DNA from: Candidatus Sysuiplasma acidicola
GTDB lineage: Archaea > Thermoplasmatota > Thermoplasmata > Sysuiplasmatales > Sysuiplasmataceae
Assembly (NCBI GenBank): GCA_019721035.1
Contig: JAHEAA010000005.1
Coordinates: forward strand, 62,001-126,000
Reading direction: 5' to 3'
DNA length: 64,000 nucleotides
A program made the position numbers and the translations under genes. This document shows positions 24,069-33,783 of this stretch, piece after piece. The notes beneath the pieces are model-generated. The model searched no databases. It worked only from the letters and a program-made list of their open reading frames with translations, and was not told the origin of the DNA. How positions within the stretch are numbered: the first letter of the stretch is position 1; each line of letters starts with the position of its first letter.

Positions 24069-27000
24069 ATGCCAGACATTGAAATGAGTGATGGGGTAAG
24101 GAACTATTTTCGAACTCTCGACCGAGGGGCGCGTGCATGCTATGATATCGCAGCCAAATGCAGGGAGCTCGGATTCGACCCGGAACAGAGAGTGGAAATA
24201 CCGCTGGCCGAAGATATGGCGGCAAGGGTGGAGGAGCTTCTTTCAGACTACAACGTAAAAGGTATTTCCAGGCGGATCAGGGAGCTTGCCGAAAACTACA
24301 ACAGAGAAGAGATGTCCCTGATAATTGCAAAAGAGATTGCGCACGGCGATGGAGATAGACTCGAACTGCTGGAGCGGGCCGTCAGGGTCGGCCTTGCGAT
24401 TCTCACCGAGGGTATACTCGTTGCTCCGCTGGAAGGCATTGCGGGCGTCAAGATTTCATCCGGCGGCTCGGAAGATTATGTTTCACTCTATTTTTCTGGA
24501 CCGATAAGGTCTGCGGGCGGAACCGGACAGGCCCTGAGCGTGCTGATAGCCGATGTAGTCAGGAGAGAGTTAGGCATAGGCAGATACAGGCCGACGGACG
24601 AGGAGGTGGAGCGTTTCAAGGAAGAGATCCCCCTGTACAAGCAGACACAGCATCTCCAGTATCTTCCCTCTTCTGAAGAGACTGAGCTCATAATCAGGAA
24701 CTGCCCCATATGCATAGACGGCGAAGGGACCGAAGATGTCGAGGTTTCGGGCTACAGAGATTTGCCGAGGATTGCTACAAACAGGCTCAGAGGCGGTGCA
24801 TGCATAGTCATTGCAGACGGACTCAGCCAGAAGGCATCGAAAATTATGAAACACGTTTCCTCGCTGAAGCTCGACGGATGGCATTTTCTCGAAGCCATAG
24901 GCAACCGGGCAACCGATGTCGATGAGGGCGAAGTCAGGATAGCGCCTAGCGAGAAGTATGTGAAGGACATGGTTGCGGGCAGACCGATATTCTGTCATCC
25001 CTCGCGTGTTGGCGGCTTCAGGCTCCGCTACGGGAGAGGAAGAACGACCGGACTCTCGGCAGTGGCGCTCAACCCGGCGTCCATGTACGTGCTTGACAGC
25101 TTCATCGCCATTGGAACACAGATAAAGCTGGAACGGCCCGGAAAGGCCGGGGCGGTCACGCCCTGCACAGAGATAGAGGGACCAATCGTCCTGCTGAAAA
25201 ACGGAGATGTAGTTCAGCTCAACAGCCCGGTGCAGGCCAGGAGCGTGCTTTCCGAAGTCAAGGAGATAATAGATGTGGGCGAAATACTGATTCCGTTCGG
25301 GGAGTTTCTCGAGAACAATCATCCGCTGGTTCCGGCCGGCTATTCGCTCGAATGGCACCGCGCGACTCTGAGGAGCAGGATGGGAAGCCTGCCGCCGGAC
25401 TGGAAATCACAATCATGGGAAGAAGCTGTGGCGTGTTCGGAAAAGTATGATGTTCCGCTTCACCCGCGTTTCAATCTGTTCTGGAGCGATCTTTCCATAG
25501 ACGAGCTCTACAGACTCATAGACTATGTTTCGACATCCGGCAGAATGGACGACGGGAGACTGCTGTTGCCTGCCGGTTCCGAAAAACAGATACTTGAGAA
25601 GCTGGGAGCGCTGCACACGGTGGAAGGGCAGTATTTGGTCATAGATTATTTTGCTAAACCGCTGATACGGTGCCTTGGGCTTGACATCAGGGAAGGGATA
25701 ATAACAAGGGTGAGGCAGCCCGGCATGTTTTCCACCACGATGGAAATTGTATCCGGCCTGGCTGGCATACGTGTGCTGCCGCGTGCCGTGACCAGAATTG
25801 GTGCGCGGATGGCAAGACCCGAAAAGGCCGCCGAGAGAAAGATGAAGCCGGCACCGCATGTCCTCTTTCCAGTGGGACAGGAGGGAGGGATGCAGCGCCT
25901 TTTCACAGAAGCGCTCAAGAAGGGTCGGTTCAGGGCTGAAATGAATCAGAGAATATGCGCATCCTGCGGCTCGTCCACATTTCTGTCGAGATGTGTATGT
26001 GGTTCGCACACATATTCAAGAAAACAGACGGCGCAGTTCAATCTCGATGTACAGGAGCTGCTCTATGCTGCAATGGAGAGAATCGGCGAGAACAGGATTT
26101 ACGATATGAAAGGCGTCCAGGGACTCATATCCTCTTTAAAGACGCCGGAGTCCGTGGAGAAGGGGATATTGCGCGCAAAACACTCAATCTCGGTGTTCAG
26201 GGACGGCACGGTGAGGTTCGACATGACAGATGTTCCGCTGACGCATTTCAGGCCAGCGGAAATAGGCCTGAGCGTCGAGATGGCCAGAGCGCTTGGCTAC
26301 ACGACTGACATGGAAGGACGCGATCTGGTATCAGGGGACCAGGTGTGCGAACTGATGGTGCAGGACATCGTTCCATCTATAAAATTTGCAGACTACATGA
26401 AAAGGGTGGCCGATTTCCTTGACGAAACACTGGTAAAACTGTACGGTGTCGAGCCATATTACGCGCTCCAAGACAAGATGGGACTGATCGGACAGCTGGC
26501 TGTGGGACTTGCACCGCATACATCCGGAGGCATACTCTGCAGGATCATCGGATTCACATCATCCAACGTGGGCTTTGGACACCCGTTTTTTCACGCCGCA
26601 AAGAGGCGTAATGCAGACGGCGACGAAGATTCGGTAATACTTCTGCTGGACGCCCTGCTCAATTTCTCAAGGTCATATCTTCCCTCGACCAGAGGTGGCC
26701 TCATGGACGCCCCGCTGGTGCTGTCTCTGCGCATAGACCCCAACGAGATTGACAAGGAGGCGCACAATATCGATGTGCTCAGGGAATATCCGCTTGAATT
26801 TTTCGAGGCAACAGTGCGTTTCGCGAAGCCAAAGGAGGTTGAGAAAACGATGGGGACGATTGGACCGAGAATATACACGAGCGGACAGTACGAGGGTTTC
26901 GGATTCACTCACGACACGCCTGACATATCCGAGGGGCCTGCCGAATCGCGCTACAGTACGCTGGAGACGATGCACGACAAGTTATGGGCCCAGCTGGCAC

Positions 27001-27362
27001 TGGCACAGAAAATACGTGCGGTGGATGCAGGCGATGTCGCCTACAGGGTTATTTCGCGCCACTTCCTGCCGGACATGATCGGCAATCTGAAGAGCTTCTC
27101 TGGCCAAGAGCTGAGATGCACGAAGTGCGGCTCAAAATACAGGCGGATACCGCTGAAGGGAAAATGCTACTGCGGACACGAACTCACGCTCACGGTCCAT
27201 GAGGCAAGCGTGAAAAAATATCTGGAAGTCACAAAGGATATCGTCAGGCAGTTCAACCTTCCCCCGTACACTGTTCAGAGAATCGAGCTCATAGAGAATG
27301 CGATGAACAGCCTCTTTGAAAGCGACGGCGTCCGATCCACAAAGCTGACTGAGTTCCAGTGA
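24069..27362 (+). CDS. polC: DNA polymerase D (DNA polymerase II) large subunit DP2
   Basis: The catalytic subunit of the archaeal replicative D-family polymerase, 1097 residues. The conserved catalytic region has HPFFHAAKRRNADGDEDS (metal-binding Asp residues in NADGDED, about residue 847-853). Two zinc modules are visible: CASCG...CVCG near residue 638, and a C-terminal CTKCG...CYCGH near 1020. No intein interrupts it, unlike several euryarchaeal homologues. The small subunit DP1 is not in the window. ATG 24069 gives a normal N-terminus. Confidence 0.97.
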   Translation: MPDIEMSDGVRNYFRTLDRGARACYDIAAKCRELGFDPEQRVEIPLAEDMAARVEELLSDYNVKGISRRIRELAENYNREEMSLIIAKEIAHGDGDRLELLERAVRVGLAILTEGILVAPLEGIAGVKISSGGSEDYVSLYFSGPIRSAGGTGQALSVLIADVVRRELGIGRYRPTDEEVERFKEEIPLYKQTQHLQYLPSSEETELIIRNCPICIDGEGTEDVEVSGYRDLPRIATNRLRGGACIVIADGLSQKASKIMKHVSSLKLDGWHFLEAIGNRATDVDEGEVRIAPSEKYVKDMVAGRPIFCHPSRVGGFRLRYGRGRTTGLSAVALNPASMYVLDSFIAIGTQIKLERPGKAGAVTPCTEIEGPIVLLKNGDVVQLNSPVQARSVLSEVKEIIDVGEILIPFGEFLENNHPLVPAGYSLEWHRATLRSRMGSLPPDWKSQSWEEAVACSEKYDVPLHPRFNLFWSDLSIDELYRLIDYVSTSGRMDDGRLLLPAGSEKQILEKLGALHTVEGQYLVIDYFAKPLIRCLGLDIREGIITRVRQPGMFSTTMEIVSGLAGIRVLPRAVTRIGARMARPEKAAERKMKPAPHVLFPVGQEGGMQRLFTEALKKGRFRAEMNQRICASCGSSTFLSRCVCGSHTYSRKQTAQFNLDVQELLYAAMERIGENRIYDMKGVQGLISSLKTPESVEKGILRAKHSISVFRDGTVRFDMTDVPLTHFRPAEIGLSVEMARALGYTTDMEGRDLVSGDQVCELMVQDIVPSIKFADYMKRVADFLDETLVKLYGVEPYYALQDKMGLIGQLAVGLAPHTSGGILCRIIGFTSSNVGFGHPFFHAAKRRNADGDEDSVILLLDALLNFSRSYLPSTRGGLMDAPLVLSLRIDPNEIDKEAHNIDVLREYPLEFFEATVRFAKPKEVEKTMGTIGPRIYTSGQYEGFGFTHDTPDISEGPAESRYSTLETMHDKLWAQLALAQKIRAVDAGDVAYRVISRHFLPDMIGNLKSFSGQELRCTKCGSKYRRIPLKGKCYCGHELTLTVHEASVKKYLEVTKDIVRQFNLPPYTVQRIELIENAMNSLFESDGVRSTKLTEFQ

Positions 27363-27374
27363 CGGAGCGGAAGG

Positions 27375-28007
27375 ATGCGGCGGAAGATTGTGACGTTCGA
27401 CATAGACGGCACGCTGACAATCGGTCACGGGTGGTTTTACATCGCAAGCCTTCTGGGCAAAGCGGATGAATACCTGGAATATACGGCCATGTTCAGGTCG
27501 GGCAGGAGCGGAGAAGCGGAGCACCTGTCAAACCTGCTGAGCATTGCGGAAGGCGTGCCGGTGTCGAGAATACAGTCCATACTGCGCAGCATCCCGAAAC
27601 TGCGCAACATAAGCACGGCAGTCCGGATGCTCTCGGCGAATGGGCTGGAGACGATGCTGCTGACGCACAATCCGCAGTATGTGTGTGAATGGTATGAAAG
27701 GAGATTCGGCTTCTCCGATCACTGTTCTGCTTACCAGCCGGTGGAGAATGGAGTTGTCTGCAGGGCAGGCACGTTGCGTCCGGACAAAGTCGCCTGGCTG
27801 AAGCAGATGTGTGCCGAACGGCGCATTTCGCCGCGTGATGTGTTGCACGTGGGCGACAGCGCTTCAGATGCCGCAGTATTCAGGACAACGGGTTCGGGCA
27901 TTGCGGTCAATTCAAGAGATGACGAAACAACAGGCAGCGCAGCCGCGGCCATTAACACAACGGATATGAAGGATGTTGCGAAACTTATACTCAACGGCTC
28001 AGAGTGA
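27375..28007 (+). CDS. HAD-superfamily phosphatase, SerB-like
   Basis: A 210-residue haloacid-dehalogenase-fold hydrolase: motif I DIDGTLT (Asp9 nucleophile, Asp11), motif II LLTHN, motif III Lys in RPDKVAW, and motif IV GDSASDAAVF. The helical cap between motifs I and II and the overall layout resemble phosphoserine phosphatase, but substrate cannot be fixed. It begins 12 bp after the polymerase gene and overlaps the end of rpo3 by 9 bp from the other strand. Confidence 0.85.
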   Translation: MRRKIVTFDIDGTLTIGHGWFYIASLLGKADEYLEYTAMFRSGRSGEAEHLSNLLSIAEGVPVSRIQSILRSIPKLRNISTAVRMLSANGLETMLLTHNPQYVCEWYERRFGFSDHCSAYQPVENGVVCRAGTLRPDKVAWLKQMCAERRISPRDVLHVGDSASDAAVFRTTGSGIAVNSRDDETTGSAAAAINTTDMKDVAKLILNGSE

Positions 28008-28835
28008 GCTTACGAGCGTGACCAGTTCGCCTGATTTCTTTTCCAGCAATTCGAGCGATTTTGTCAGTGCCTGGGAAGCCGTCAGCGAGCCGTCCGTTTC
28101 GAACTGCATCACGAACTTTGTGTCGTCACCTTTTACCTCAACTGCTCCTTTCGGGGCGGCGTCCACACAGGCCTTGCAGAGCGTGCACTTCTCAACATCC
28201 GTAACTGCAATTTTCGAATCCCTCTTCTCCAGTATCTTCTCCGGGCAGCAGCTTACATCAAACTTGTTCACGTCTAACTTGTCGTAATTGAATTTCAGTG
28301 AAGGGTAGTATCTGTAACCGGGTGCCTGAACGGCCTGAAACTTGGCGTGCTGTTTTCCCGTGCCCAGTTCGGCTGTGGCATACACAAGCACTGCCTGATT
28401 CGTTCCGAGTTTGACAATAGGGATGAATTCGTCCTTGACCCTGAATTTGTCGCTTCCCAGAGGCTCCATGTCTCCCGAATATACGGTGCACGGTCCCTTC
28501 TTGTTGAGAGAATACATCACGGTGCAGCTCGGACATCCCTCACCCTTGCACGTGCACTCACTCCTGAAGTTGAACTCGTCGAGGTATGTGGGCAGAGGTA
28601 TGAGGCCAAGCCTGTGCGCTATCATTTCATCGAAGAGAGGAGTGACACTCTCATATTCAGTGCCGTCCTCTCCCATAATCGGGCCAAGGTGAAACTCCAC
28701 ATTGTGCACGGCCATCTTCGGAACGTCCGAGAGCAGTGTGCGCCTTATCGAGTTGACAATCTGCGGGGCAGCGTCAGTAATGACAAATCTGATGTAATTT
28801 TCCCTTACCTCTCTGAATTCTACATCCATAGGCAA
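27999..28835 (-). CDS. rpo3: DNA-directed RNA polymerase subunit D (Rpo3)
   Basis: Assembly-platform subunit of archaeal RNA polymerase, 278 residues. It has the alpha-type dimerisation motifs (IRRTLLSDVPKMAVHNVEF), a zinc-like C-x-C-x4-C-x2-C (CTCKGEGCPSC), and an inserted ferredoxin-like domain with Cys in VSCCPEK and CTLCKACVDAAP. The last would-be Cys of a CxxCxxCxxxCP motif is Ala, so a single cluster using one Cys from SCC and three from CTLCKAC is likely. It ends the rps13-rps4-rps11 operon. Confidence 0.95.
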   Translation of the reverse strand: MPMDVEFREVRENYIRFVITDAAPQIVNSIRRTLLSDVPKMAVHNVEFHLGPIMGEDGTEYESVTPLFDEMIAHRLGLIPLPTYLDEFNFRSECTCKGEGCPSCTVMYSLNKKGPCTVYSGDMEPLGSDKFRVKDEFIPIVKLGTNQAVLVYATAELGTGKQHAKFQAVQAPGYRYYPSLKFNYDKLDVNKFDVSCCPEKILEKRDSKIAVTDVEKCTLCKACVDAAPKGAVEVKGDDTKFVMQFETDGSLTASQALTKSLELLEKKSGELVTLVSSL

Positions 28836-28844
28836 GCACCATTT

Positions 28845-29231
28845 TCAAACGCGTCTTCCCCGTCTGCCGCCCTTTCTCTTTGTGCCGTCGTGCGGAACAG
28901 GCGTCACGTCCTCAATCCTTCCGATCTTCAGGCCCGCTCTTGCGAGTGCCCTGATCGCGGCCTGTGCTCCCGGTCCGGGAGATGCCGATTTGTTGCCGCC
29001 GGGCGCTCTGACCCTGACGTGGACAGTATCGATTCCCTTCTCCTTAATCTGTTCGGCCACCTTTTCAGCAGCCCTCATTGCAGCATACGGAGAGGATTCG
29101 TCCTTGGCTGCCTTTACAACCATACCGCCCGTGCACTTGGCCAGCGTTTCGGCACCGGTAATATCTGTGACAGTAATGAGTATGTTGTTGTAGCTCGCAA
29201 ATATGTTGGCTATACCTATCTTCATGTTCAT
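28845..29231 (-). CDS. rps11: 30S ribosomal protein S11
   Basis: A 128-residue protein of the small-subunit platform with the expected [17 protein letters not shown] start, the [13 protein letters not shown] region and the basic tail [16 protein letters not shown]. It starts within 4 bp overlap of the rps4 stop and is 10 bp ahead of rpo3, matching the conserved archaeal S13-S4-S11-Rpo3 order. Confidence 0.97.
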   Translation of the reverse strand: MNMKIGIANIFASYNNILITVTDITGAETLAKCTGGMVVKAAKDESSPYAAMRAAEKVAEQIKEKGIDTVHVRVRAPGGNKSASPGPGAQAAIRALARAGLKIGRIEDVTPVPHDGTKRKGGRRGRRV

Positions 29232-30022
29232 TCCTCCTTTTCGGTCTTCTTTCCTTCACCGTTGTCCGCGTCAGGAAGCGCGTCCTCGCCTGCAGACGCA
29301 ACTACTCCGGACGTCTCAATGGCCGAATCGATTTCAGGTACAGCTTTCTTGACTTCCTTCTTCACGACTTTTTCCACGACCTTTGCAACCGCCCTCGGCA
29401 CAGCCGGTCTGGATGACGGCCGCCGCGAAGAATAACGCGATCCCGGGCGTCCCGTCTCATCAGCGTCGGGTCTCTTTTCCTTAAGAACGCCGGTGAATCC
29501 GGGTTCTGGCCTCATCGGATGCATATCGCTGGAAAGCGGTGACTTGGCTGTGTAGATTATGGCTGCATCCTCCCCCTCCCTGACGATGTAGCCGGGCACA
29601 GTGAGCTGTCTGGATCCGAGTGTAACGTGACCGTGGACTATGAGCTGTCGCGCATGTCCTATGCTCCGTGCGAGCCCCTTCTTGAATGTTATTGTCTGGA
29701 ATCTTCTGGAAAGCACGTCCTCGATGTTTATCAGCAGTACGTCGTTCAGATCGGCATTCTCTTTTATCAGGCCCAGGCGTCTGCACTTTGCAATGAGTGC
29801 AGCAGTTTCCCTGGCTGCCTGAGGATCTCCGGTCCTGTTCTTTGCCTGCAGGAGTCTTGACTGCCTTCTCAACTCCCTGAGAAACGACTGGACCCTCCAC
29901 AGTTCCTTCTTGTTCTTGAGCCCGTACTTGAATACCAGGTTGCTTTCCCTCTTTATGCGTTCCCCTTCCCAGGGGTGCGCTGGCCTGTCATATTTTTTTA
30001 CCGGAAACTTTGGATCGCCCAT
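29228..30022 (-). CDS. rps4: 30S ribosomal protein S4 with long C-terminal tail
   Basis: The first 180 residues are S4: [17 protein letters not shown], the [27 protein letters not shown]4 RNA-binding domain. After it comes a tail of about 85 residues rich in Pro, Arg, Ser, then Lys, Val, Glu and Asp ([29 protein letters not shown]). Archaeal S4 is usually 170-195 residues, so this is an unusual extension, probably disordered. It is coupled to rps11. Confidence 0.96.
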   Translation of the reverse strand: MGDPKFPVKKYDRPAHPWEGERIKRESNLVFKYGLKNKKELWRVQSFLRELRRQSRLLQAKNRTGDPQAARETAALIAKCRRLGLIKENADLNDVLLINIEDVLSRRFQTITFKKGLARSIGHARQLIVHGHVTLGSRQLTVPGYIVREGEDAAIIYTAKSPLSSDMHPMRPEPGFTGVLKEKRPDADETGRPGSRYSSRRPSSRPAVPRAVAKVVEKVVKKEVKKAVPEIDSAIETSGVVASAGEDALPDADNGEGKKTEKEE

Positions 30023-30040
30023 TCATTCACCACTCAAAGC

Positions 30041-30676
30041 TCAGCTGCTCTTCTCTTTCGTTGCAGTTTTGGGTGCAGCTGCCGGTTTCGGTGTGCCTGC
30101 CGGTTTGGCACCGGCCTTGGGGGCCGTCTTTGCAGCAGGAGCCGTTGCTGCTGCCGCGGCAGGTTCTGCAGCGGCCGCCTTCTCTCCGCCTGCGGCCGGA
30201 GGCGCACCTGCTATCCTTGTAACGCCCATCGTCAGGCCGGTCCTGCCATTGGCCCTGGTTCTCTGACCCCTCACCTTCTGACCGGTCTCGTGCCTTATTC
30301 CCTTATAGCAGCGTATCATCTTCATCCTGTTGATATCTTCCCTCACCGCGATGTCGATTTCAGTGCCGATGGCATGCCTGCTGTCGCCTGTTTCGAGTTC
30401 TCTTGGACGGTTGACCATCCAGTGCGGGAATTCCTTGGAAATGGAAGCTATTGCCTTCTCCAGCTCGGCATGTTTTGATTCCGGATAGGAGCCTATCTTG
30501 ACCTTGGCGTCAAGATTGGTCATAACCGCGATTCTCTCAGCCACTCTCTTTCCCATGCCCTTTATCTTCATCAGAGCGACAACCGATTTCTTGTTACCAT
30601 CGAGGTCGGTATTCGCAAGATGAACGATGAAATGGAAGTCTTTCTTTGAATCCTGTTCTGCTGACTGATCCGGCAA
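30041..30676 (-). CDS. rps13: 30S ribosomal protein S13 with Ala/Pro/Lys-rich tail
   Basis: Residues 1-155 are archaeal S13 (FIVHLANTDLDGNK, IKGMGKRVAERIA, GIRHETGQKVRGQRTRANGRTG). The remaining 55 residues are almost only Ala, Pro, Lys, Thr and Gly, like a histone-H1-type tail. The start is a TTG at 30676 because the N-terminus matches the family there. A TATA-like GGTTAAATACAG at about 30722-30733 gives the operon promoter. Confidence 0.95.
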   Translation of the reverse strand: MPDQSAEQDSKKDFHFIVHLANTDLDGNKKSVVALMKIKGMGKRVAERIAVMTNLDAKVKIGSYPESKHAELEKAIASISKEFPHWMVNRPRELETGDSRHAIGTEIDIAVREDINRMKMIRCYKGIRHETGQKVRGQRTRANGRTGLTMGVTRIAGAPPAAGGEKAAAAEPAAAAATAPAAKTAPKAGAKPAGTPKPAAAPKTATKEKSS

Positions 30677-30740
30677 CAGTAATCATTCCTCTGGTAATAT
30701 TTGGCTAAATTGTCGCTGTATTTAACCTATTCGTTGAAAT

Positions 30741-32252
30741 CTACAGGAGTGCCAGAAGTGCCCTCGCGGCTCCGTTGCATATCGATATCACGGGTCCGGG
30801 ATACAGACCAATGGCAACCGTCGCCACTGCCGCTATCCACAACGACAGTTGCGCAAACCTGGTAATTGGAAACTTCGGAATAGGCTTGTCCGTATCACTG
30901 AACATTTCCTTTATCACACGTACATAATAAATCAGTGAAACAGCGCTGTTGAGCACGCCGGCAATCGCGAGCCAGATGAGCCACGAATATCCACGTATAA
31001 TCGAGCCGCCGACCGCACTTGAAAACAACAGCAGCTTGCTGTCGAAACCGGCAAGAAGCGGTATGCCGAGCAGCGAAAGAAGATACAGCGTGAGCGACAC
31101 GGACAGCAGACGGTTGTTGCGGAAAAGGCCCTTGAATTCATCTACTGTCGGACCGCTGATGTTTGTAGCAATGATGGCCACAACCATGAAGGCGCCGGCT
31201 GAAGCTATAGCATGTGTCAGTATCTGAAAGATACCGGACGACAGAGAGAACACCTGAAGATTGGAACCGTAGACGCCGCCGGCCCCGAATGCTGCTGCAA
31301 AAACCGGAAGCGCAATGAGCATGTATCCTGCCTGTCCTATGCTGGAGTACGCAAGCATGCGCTTCACACTCTTCTGCTGTAACGCAGCTATGTTGCCCAC
31401 GGTCATCGTGAGTACGGCGAGTGCACCGAAAATAGGAGCCCATTCTGTCCTGAATGCTATAAGCGCAACGACGAACAATTTCAGAAGAGCTGCGAATCCA
31501 GCCTTCTTTGAGCCGGAAGACAGCAGACCCGAGACGGGCGTGGGAGAGCCCTCATAGACATCGGGTGCCCACATGTGGAAAGGAACGATTGCCACCTCGA
31601 AACCGAAACCCGCGATGATCAGTACGAGGGCGACCATCGCAGTGGGAAAAGATGGGCTGGAGGGCGTTATGCCCTGAAGAGAGGATGCAAGCGCCGAAAT
31701 CTGCAGCGTGTGCGTCAGACCGTACAGAATGGATATGCCGTAGAGCGCGAGTCCCGCTGAAAGTGCACTGATGATATAGAATTTCATTGCCGCTTCTATG
31801 CCGGTCCTGTCCTTCTTTCTAAATGCAATGATGGATGAACTCGCCAGCGCCGTGAGCGCAATGCCCACGAACAGCGTAATCAGATCTGTCGACGCGGAAA
31901 TGACCATCATGCCCACGACAGACAGCATCAGCAGGCTGTAGTATTCACCCTGGTTCCTGTCATCCTGAATGTATCTTACTGAAGGCAGAACAGAAATGAA
32001 GCCTACTGAGAGGAAAATAAGCTGAAAGACCGCCGCAAAATCATCCTCCACCATAACGTTCCCGAACGACTGCGGATTCGGTATCTGCCCCCCTATGATC
32101 AGGAAAAGGAGTCCGAAGGTTATCAGCATAGTAATCACCGAGAGCCAGCCGAGAACCCTGTTGGACACGTAGAATGAGAGCGCCGCTGCCAGTATTGAGC
32201 CGGCGATCATGACCACAAGCGGAGACATGCCTGATGCAAAAAACTGTATCAT
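30741..32252 (-). CDS. nuoN: NADH-quinone oxidoreductase-like subunit N
   Basis: Antiporter-like proton-pumping membrane subunit of complex I, 503 residues and about 14 helices. It keeps the functional charged positions of the family around PFHMWAPDVYEGSPTPVSGLLSSGSKKAGFA and the helix with KRMLAYSSIGQAGYM. It starts by ATGA overlap with nuoM and is the last gene of the operon. Confidence 0.95.
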   Translation of the reverse strand: MIQFFASGMSPLVVMIAGSILAAALSFYVSNRVLGWLSVITMLITFGLLFLIIGGQIPNPQSFGNVMVEDDFAAVFQLIFLSVGFISVLPSVRYIQDDRNQGEYYSLLMLSVVGMMVISASTDLITLFVGIALTALASSSIIAFRKKDRTGIEAAMKFYIISALSAGLALYGISILYGLTHTLQISALASSLQGITPSSPSFPTAMVALVLIIAGFGFEVAIVPFHMWAPDVYEGSPTPVSGLLSSGSKKAGFAALLKLFVVALIAFRTEWAPIFGALAVLTMTVGNIAALQQKSVKRMLAYSSIGQAGYMLIALPVFAAAFGAGGVYGSNLQVFSLSSGIFQILTHAIASAGAFMVVAIIATNISGPTVDEFKGLFRNNRLLSVSLTLYLLSLLGIPLLAGFDSKLLLFSSAVGGSIIRGYSWLIWLAIAGVLNSAVSLIYYVRVIKEMFSDTDKPIPKFPITRFAQLSLWIAAVATVAIGLYPGPVISICNGAARALLALL

Positions 32253-33781
32253 CGCAACGCACCTGCCATAGATGAATAATAATGAGCGGCCGCCATATTA
32301 ATCGGGTTGAACATCAGCCAGGGAAGTATGCCGAACGCGATAATAACGAGTATCAGCACGAGCATCGGCACCCATTCATACCATTTGGCATCGTGTATGG
32401 TTGCGAAGTCGAGGCTTGTGGAATCGGCACCGAATATCGTGCGCTGCATCGACCACAGATAGTAGCCGGCCGTTATTACAACGGTCAGAATGGGTATTAT
32501 CAGCAGAACGCCGAACGACAGGAAGGTGACATAAAATACGCTGAATTCCGCTGCGAAACCTACCATGCCTGGCATGCCGAGCGATGCGAGGAAACCGGCC
32601 ATCATCATCGTGGCGAGCGTAGGCATCTTCCTCGCGAGCCCGCCCAGTTTCTTCATGTCCCTGGTTCCCGCGTGATGCTGGACAACACCGGCGGACATGA
32701 ACAGGACCGCCGTTATCAGCCCGTGGGCAAACATCTGGAAATCCGCCACGGTGATGCCAAGGGCATTGATGCTTCCGGTTTTAGGATTCAGAGTGAATAC
32801 TGCGGCGGCTATGGCCAGCAGAACGAGTCCCATATGACTGATCGAGGAGTTAGCTATCATCCTCTTCAGATCGCGCTGTGCCATGCTCACCCATGCGCCG
32901 TAGAGTATGCTGATCACGGCGAGCACCAGTATGACATACTCGAAGTATTTCGCGCCGTACGGAAGCGTGGGCACCGCAATCCTGATTATACCGTATGAGC
33001 CCATCTTCAGCAGCAGTGAAGCGAGCATGACGCTTCCGCCGGTCGGTGCGTCTGTATGCGCGTCCGGAAGCCATGTATGGAAGGGGAAGACAGGCATCTT
33101 TACAATGAAACCGAAGAAGAGTCCTAGAAAGACAATTTCCTGAAAGAGCACGGGGAACAGCGGCGAAACCTGCGCTATTTTTGTCATTGAAAACGTGAAG
33201 GGTTTTGCCGGGAAAAAGCTGTGATATTCGAAATACAGCGCGAAAAACGAAAGTAGCATTACAAGGCTCGAAGCATGGGTATAGATGAAGAACTTGGTTG
33301 CGCTGTATACCCGCCTCTGTGAACCCCATATCAGTATTATGAAGTACATAGGGACGAGAACGATTTCCCAGAAGATGTAGAAGATGAAGTAATTGGTCGT
33401 GGTGAAGACGCCGAGCACCCCCACCTCCACGAGCAGCAGCATGCCGAAATACTGGTTGCTCCTGTGTTCCACGTCCCAGGAGAAGATGACTACCAGGAAA
33501 GAAACGAGGGACGTCAGGAATACCATGGGCAGCGCTATTCCATCGACGCCAACGGCATAACTTATTGTGAAATACGATGTGCTTATCCATTTGTAGTGTT
33601 CGACGAACTGGTAGCCCGGATTGCTGTAGTTGAACGAGACGAGCATATATATGCCAAGCACCAGAGGAATGCCGCTGAACAGCGCCGCGGTGAGTCTGTT
33701 CCTGGACAGATTGGCGGGCATGAGGAGCAGCAGGGCGAAACCGATAAACGGCGAAAGCAGCATAAGCGAAACGAGCAGCAT
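32249..33781 (-). CDS. nuoM: NADH-quinone oxidoreductase-like subunit M
   Basis: Second antiporter-like pump of complex I, 510 residues. Signatures are FPFHTWLPDAHTDAPTGGSVMLASLLLKMGSYG and DLKRMIANSSISHMG. The ATG at 33781 has a GGGG stretch seven bases upstream; a GTG at 33787 overlapping the nuoL stop (GTGA) is the alternative. It is coupled to nuoL and nuoN. Confidence 0.95.
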   Translation of the reverse strand: MLLVSLMLLSPFIGFALLLLMPANLSRNRLTAALFSGIPLVLGIYMLVSFNYSNPGYQFVEHYKWISTSYFTISYAVGVDGIALPMVFLTSLVSFLVVIFSWDVEHRSNQYFGMLLLVEVGVLGVFTTTNYFIFYIFWEIVLVPMYFIILIWGSQRRVYSATKFFIYTHASSLVMLLSFFALYFEYHSFFPAKPFTFSMTKIAQVSPLFPVLFQEIVFLGLFFGFIVKMPVFPFHTWLPDAHTDAPTGGSVMLASLLLKMGSYGIIRIAVPTLPYGAKYFEYVILVLAVISILYGAWVSMAQRDLKRMIANSSISHMGLVLLAIAAAVFTLNPKTGSINALGITVADFQMFAHGLITAVLFMSAGVVQHHAGTRDMKKLGGLARKMPTLATMMMAGFLASLGMPGMVGFAAEFSVFYVTFLSFGVLLIIPILTVVITAGYYLWSMQRTIFGADSTSLDFATIHDAKWYEWVPMLVLILVIIAFGILPWLMFNPINMAAAHYYSSMAGALR

Positions 33782-33783
33782 CT

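Noticed and set aside
28347-29435. 362-codon plus-strand frame antisense to rpo3 and rps11.
   Set aside because: It lies wholly over well-identified rpo3, rps11 and part of rps4 on the other strand; a high-GC codon-bias shadow.
32282-32998. 238-codon plus-strand frame antisense to nuoM.
   Set aside because: Rich in His, Arg, Gln and Tyr, as expected of antisense to hydrophobic codons; the nuoM frame has all family motifs.
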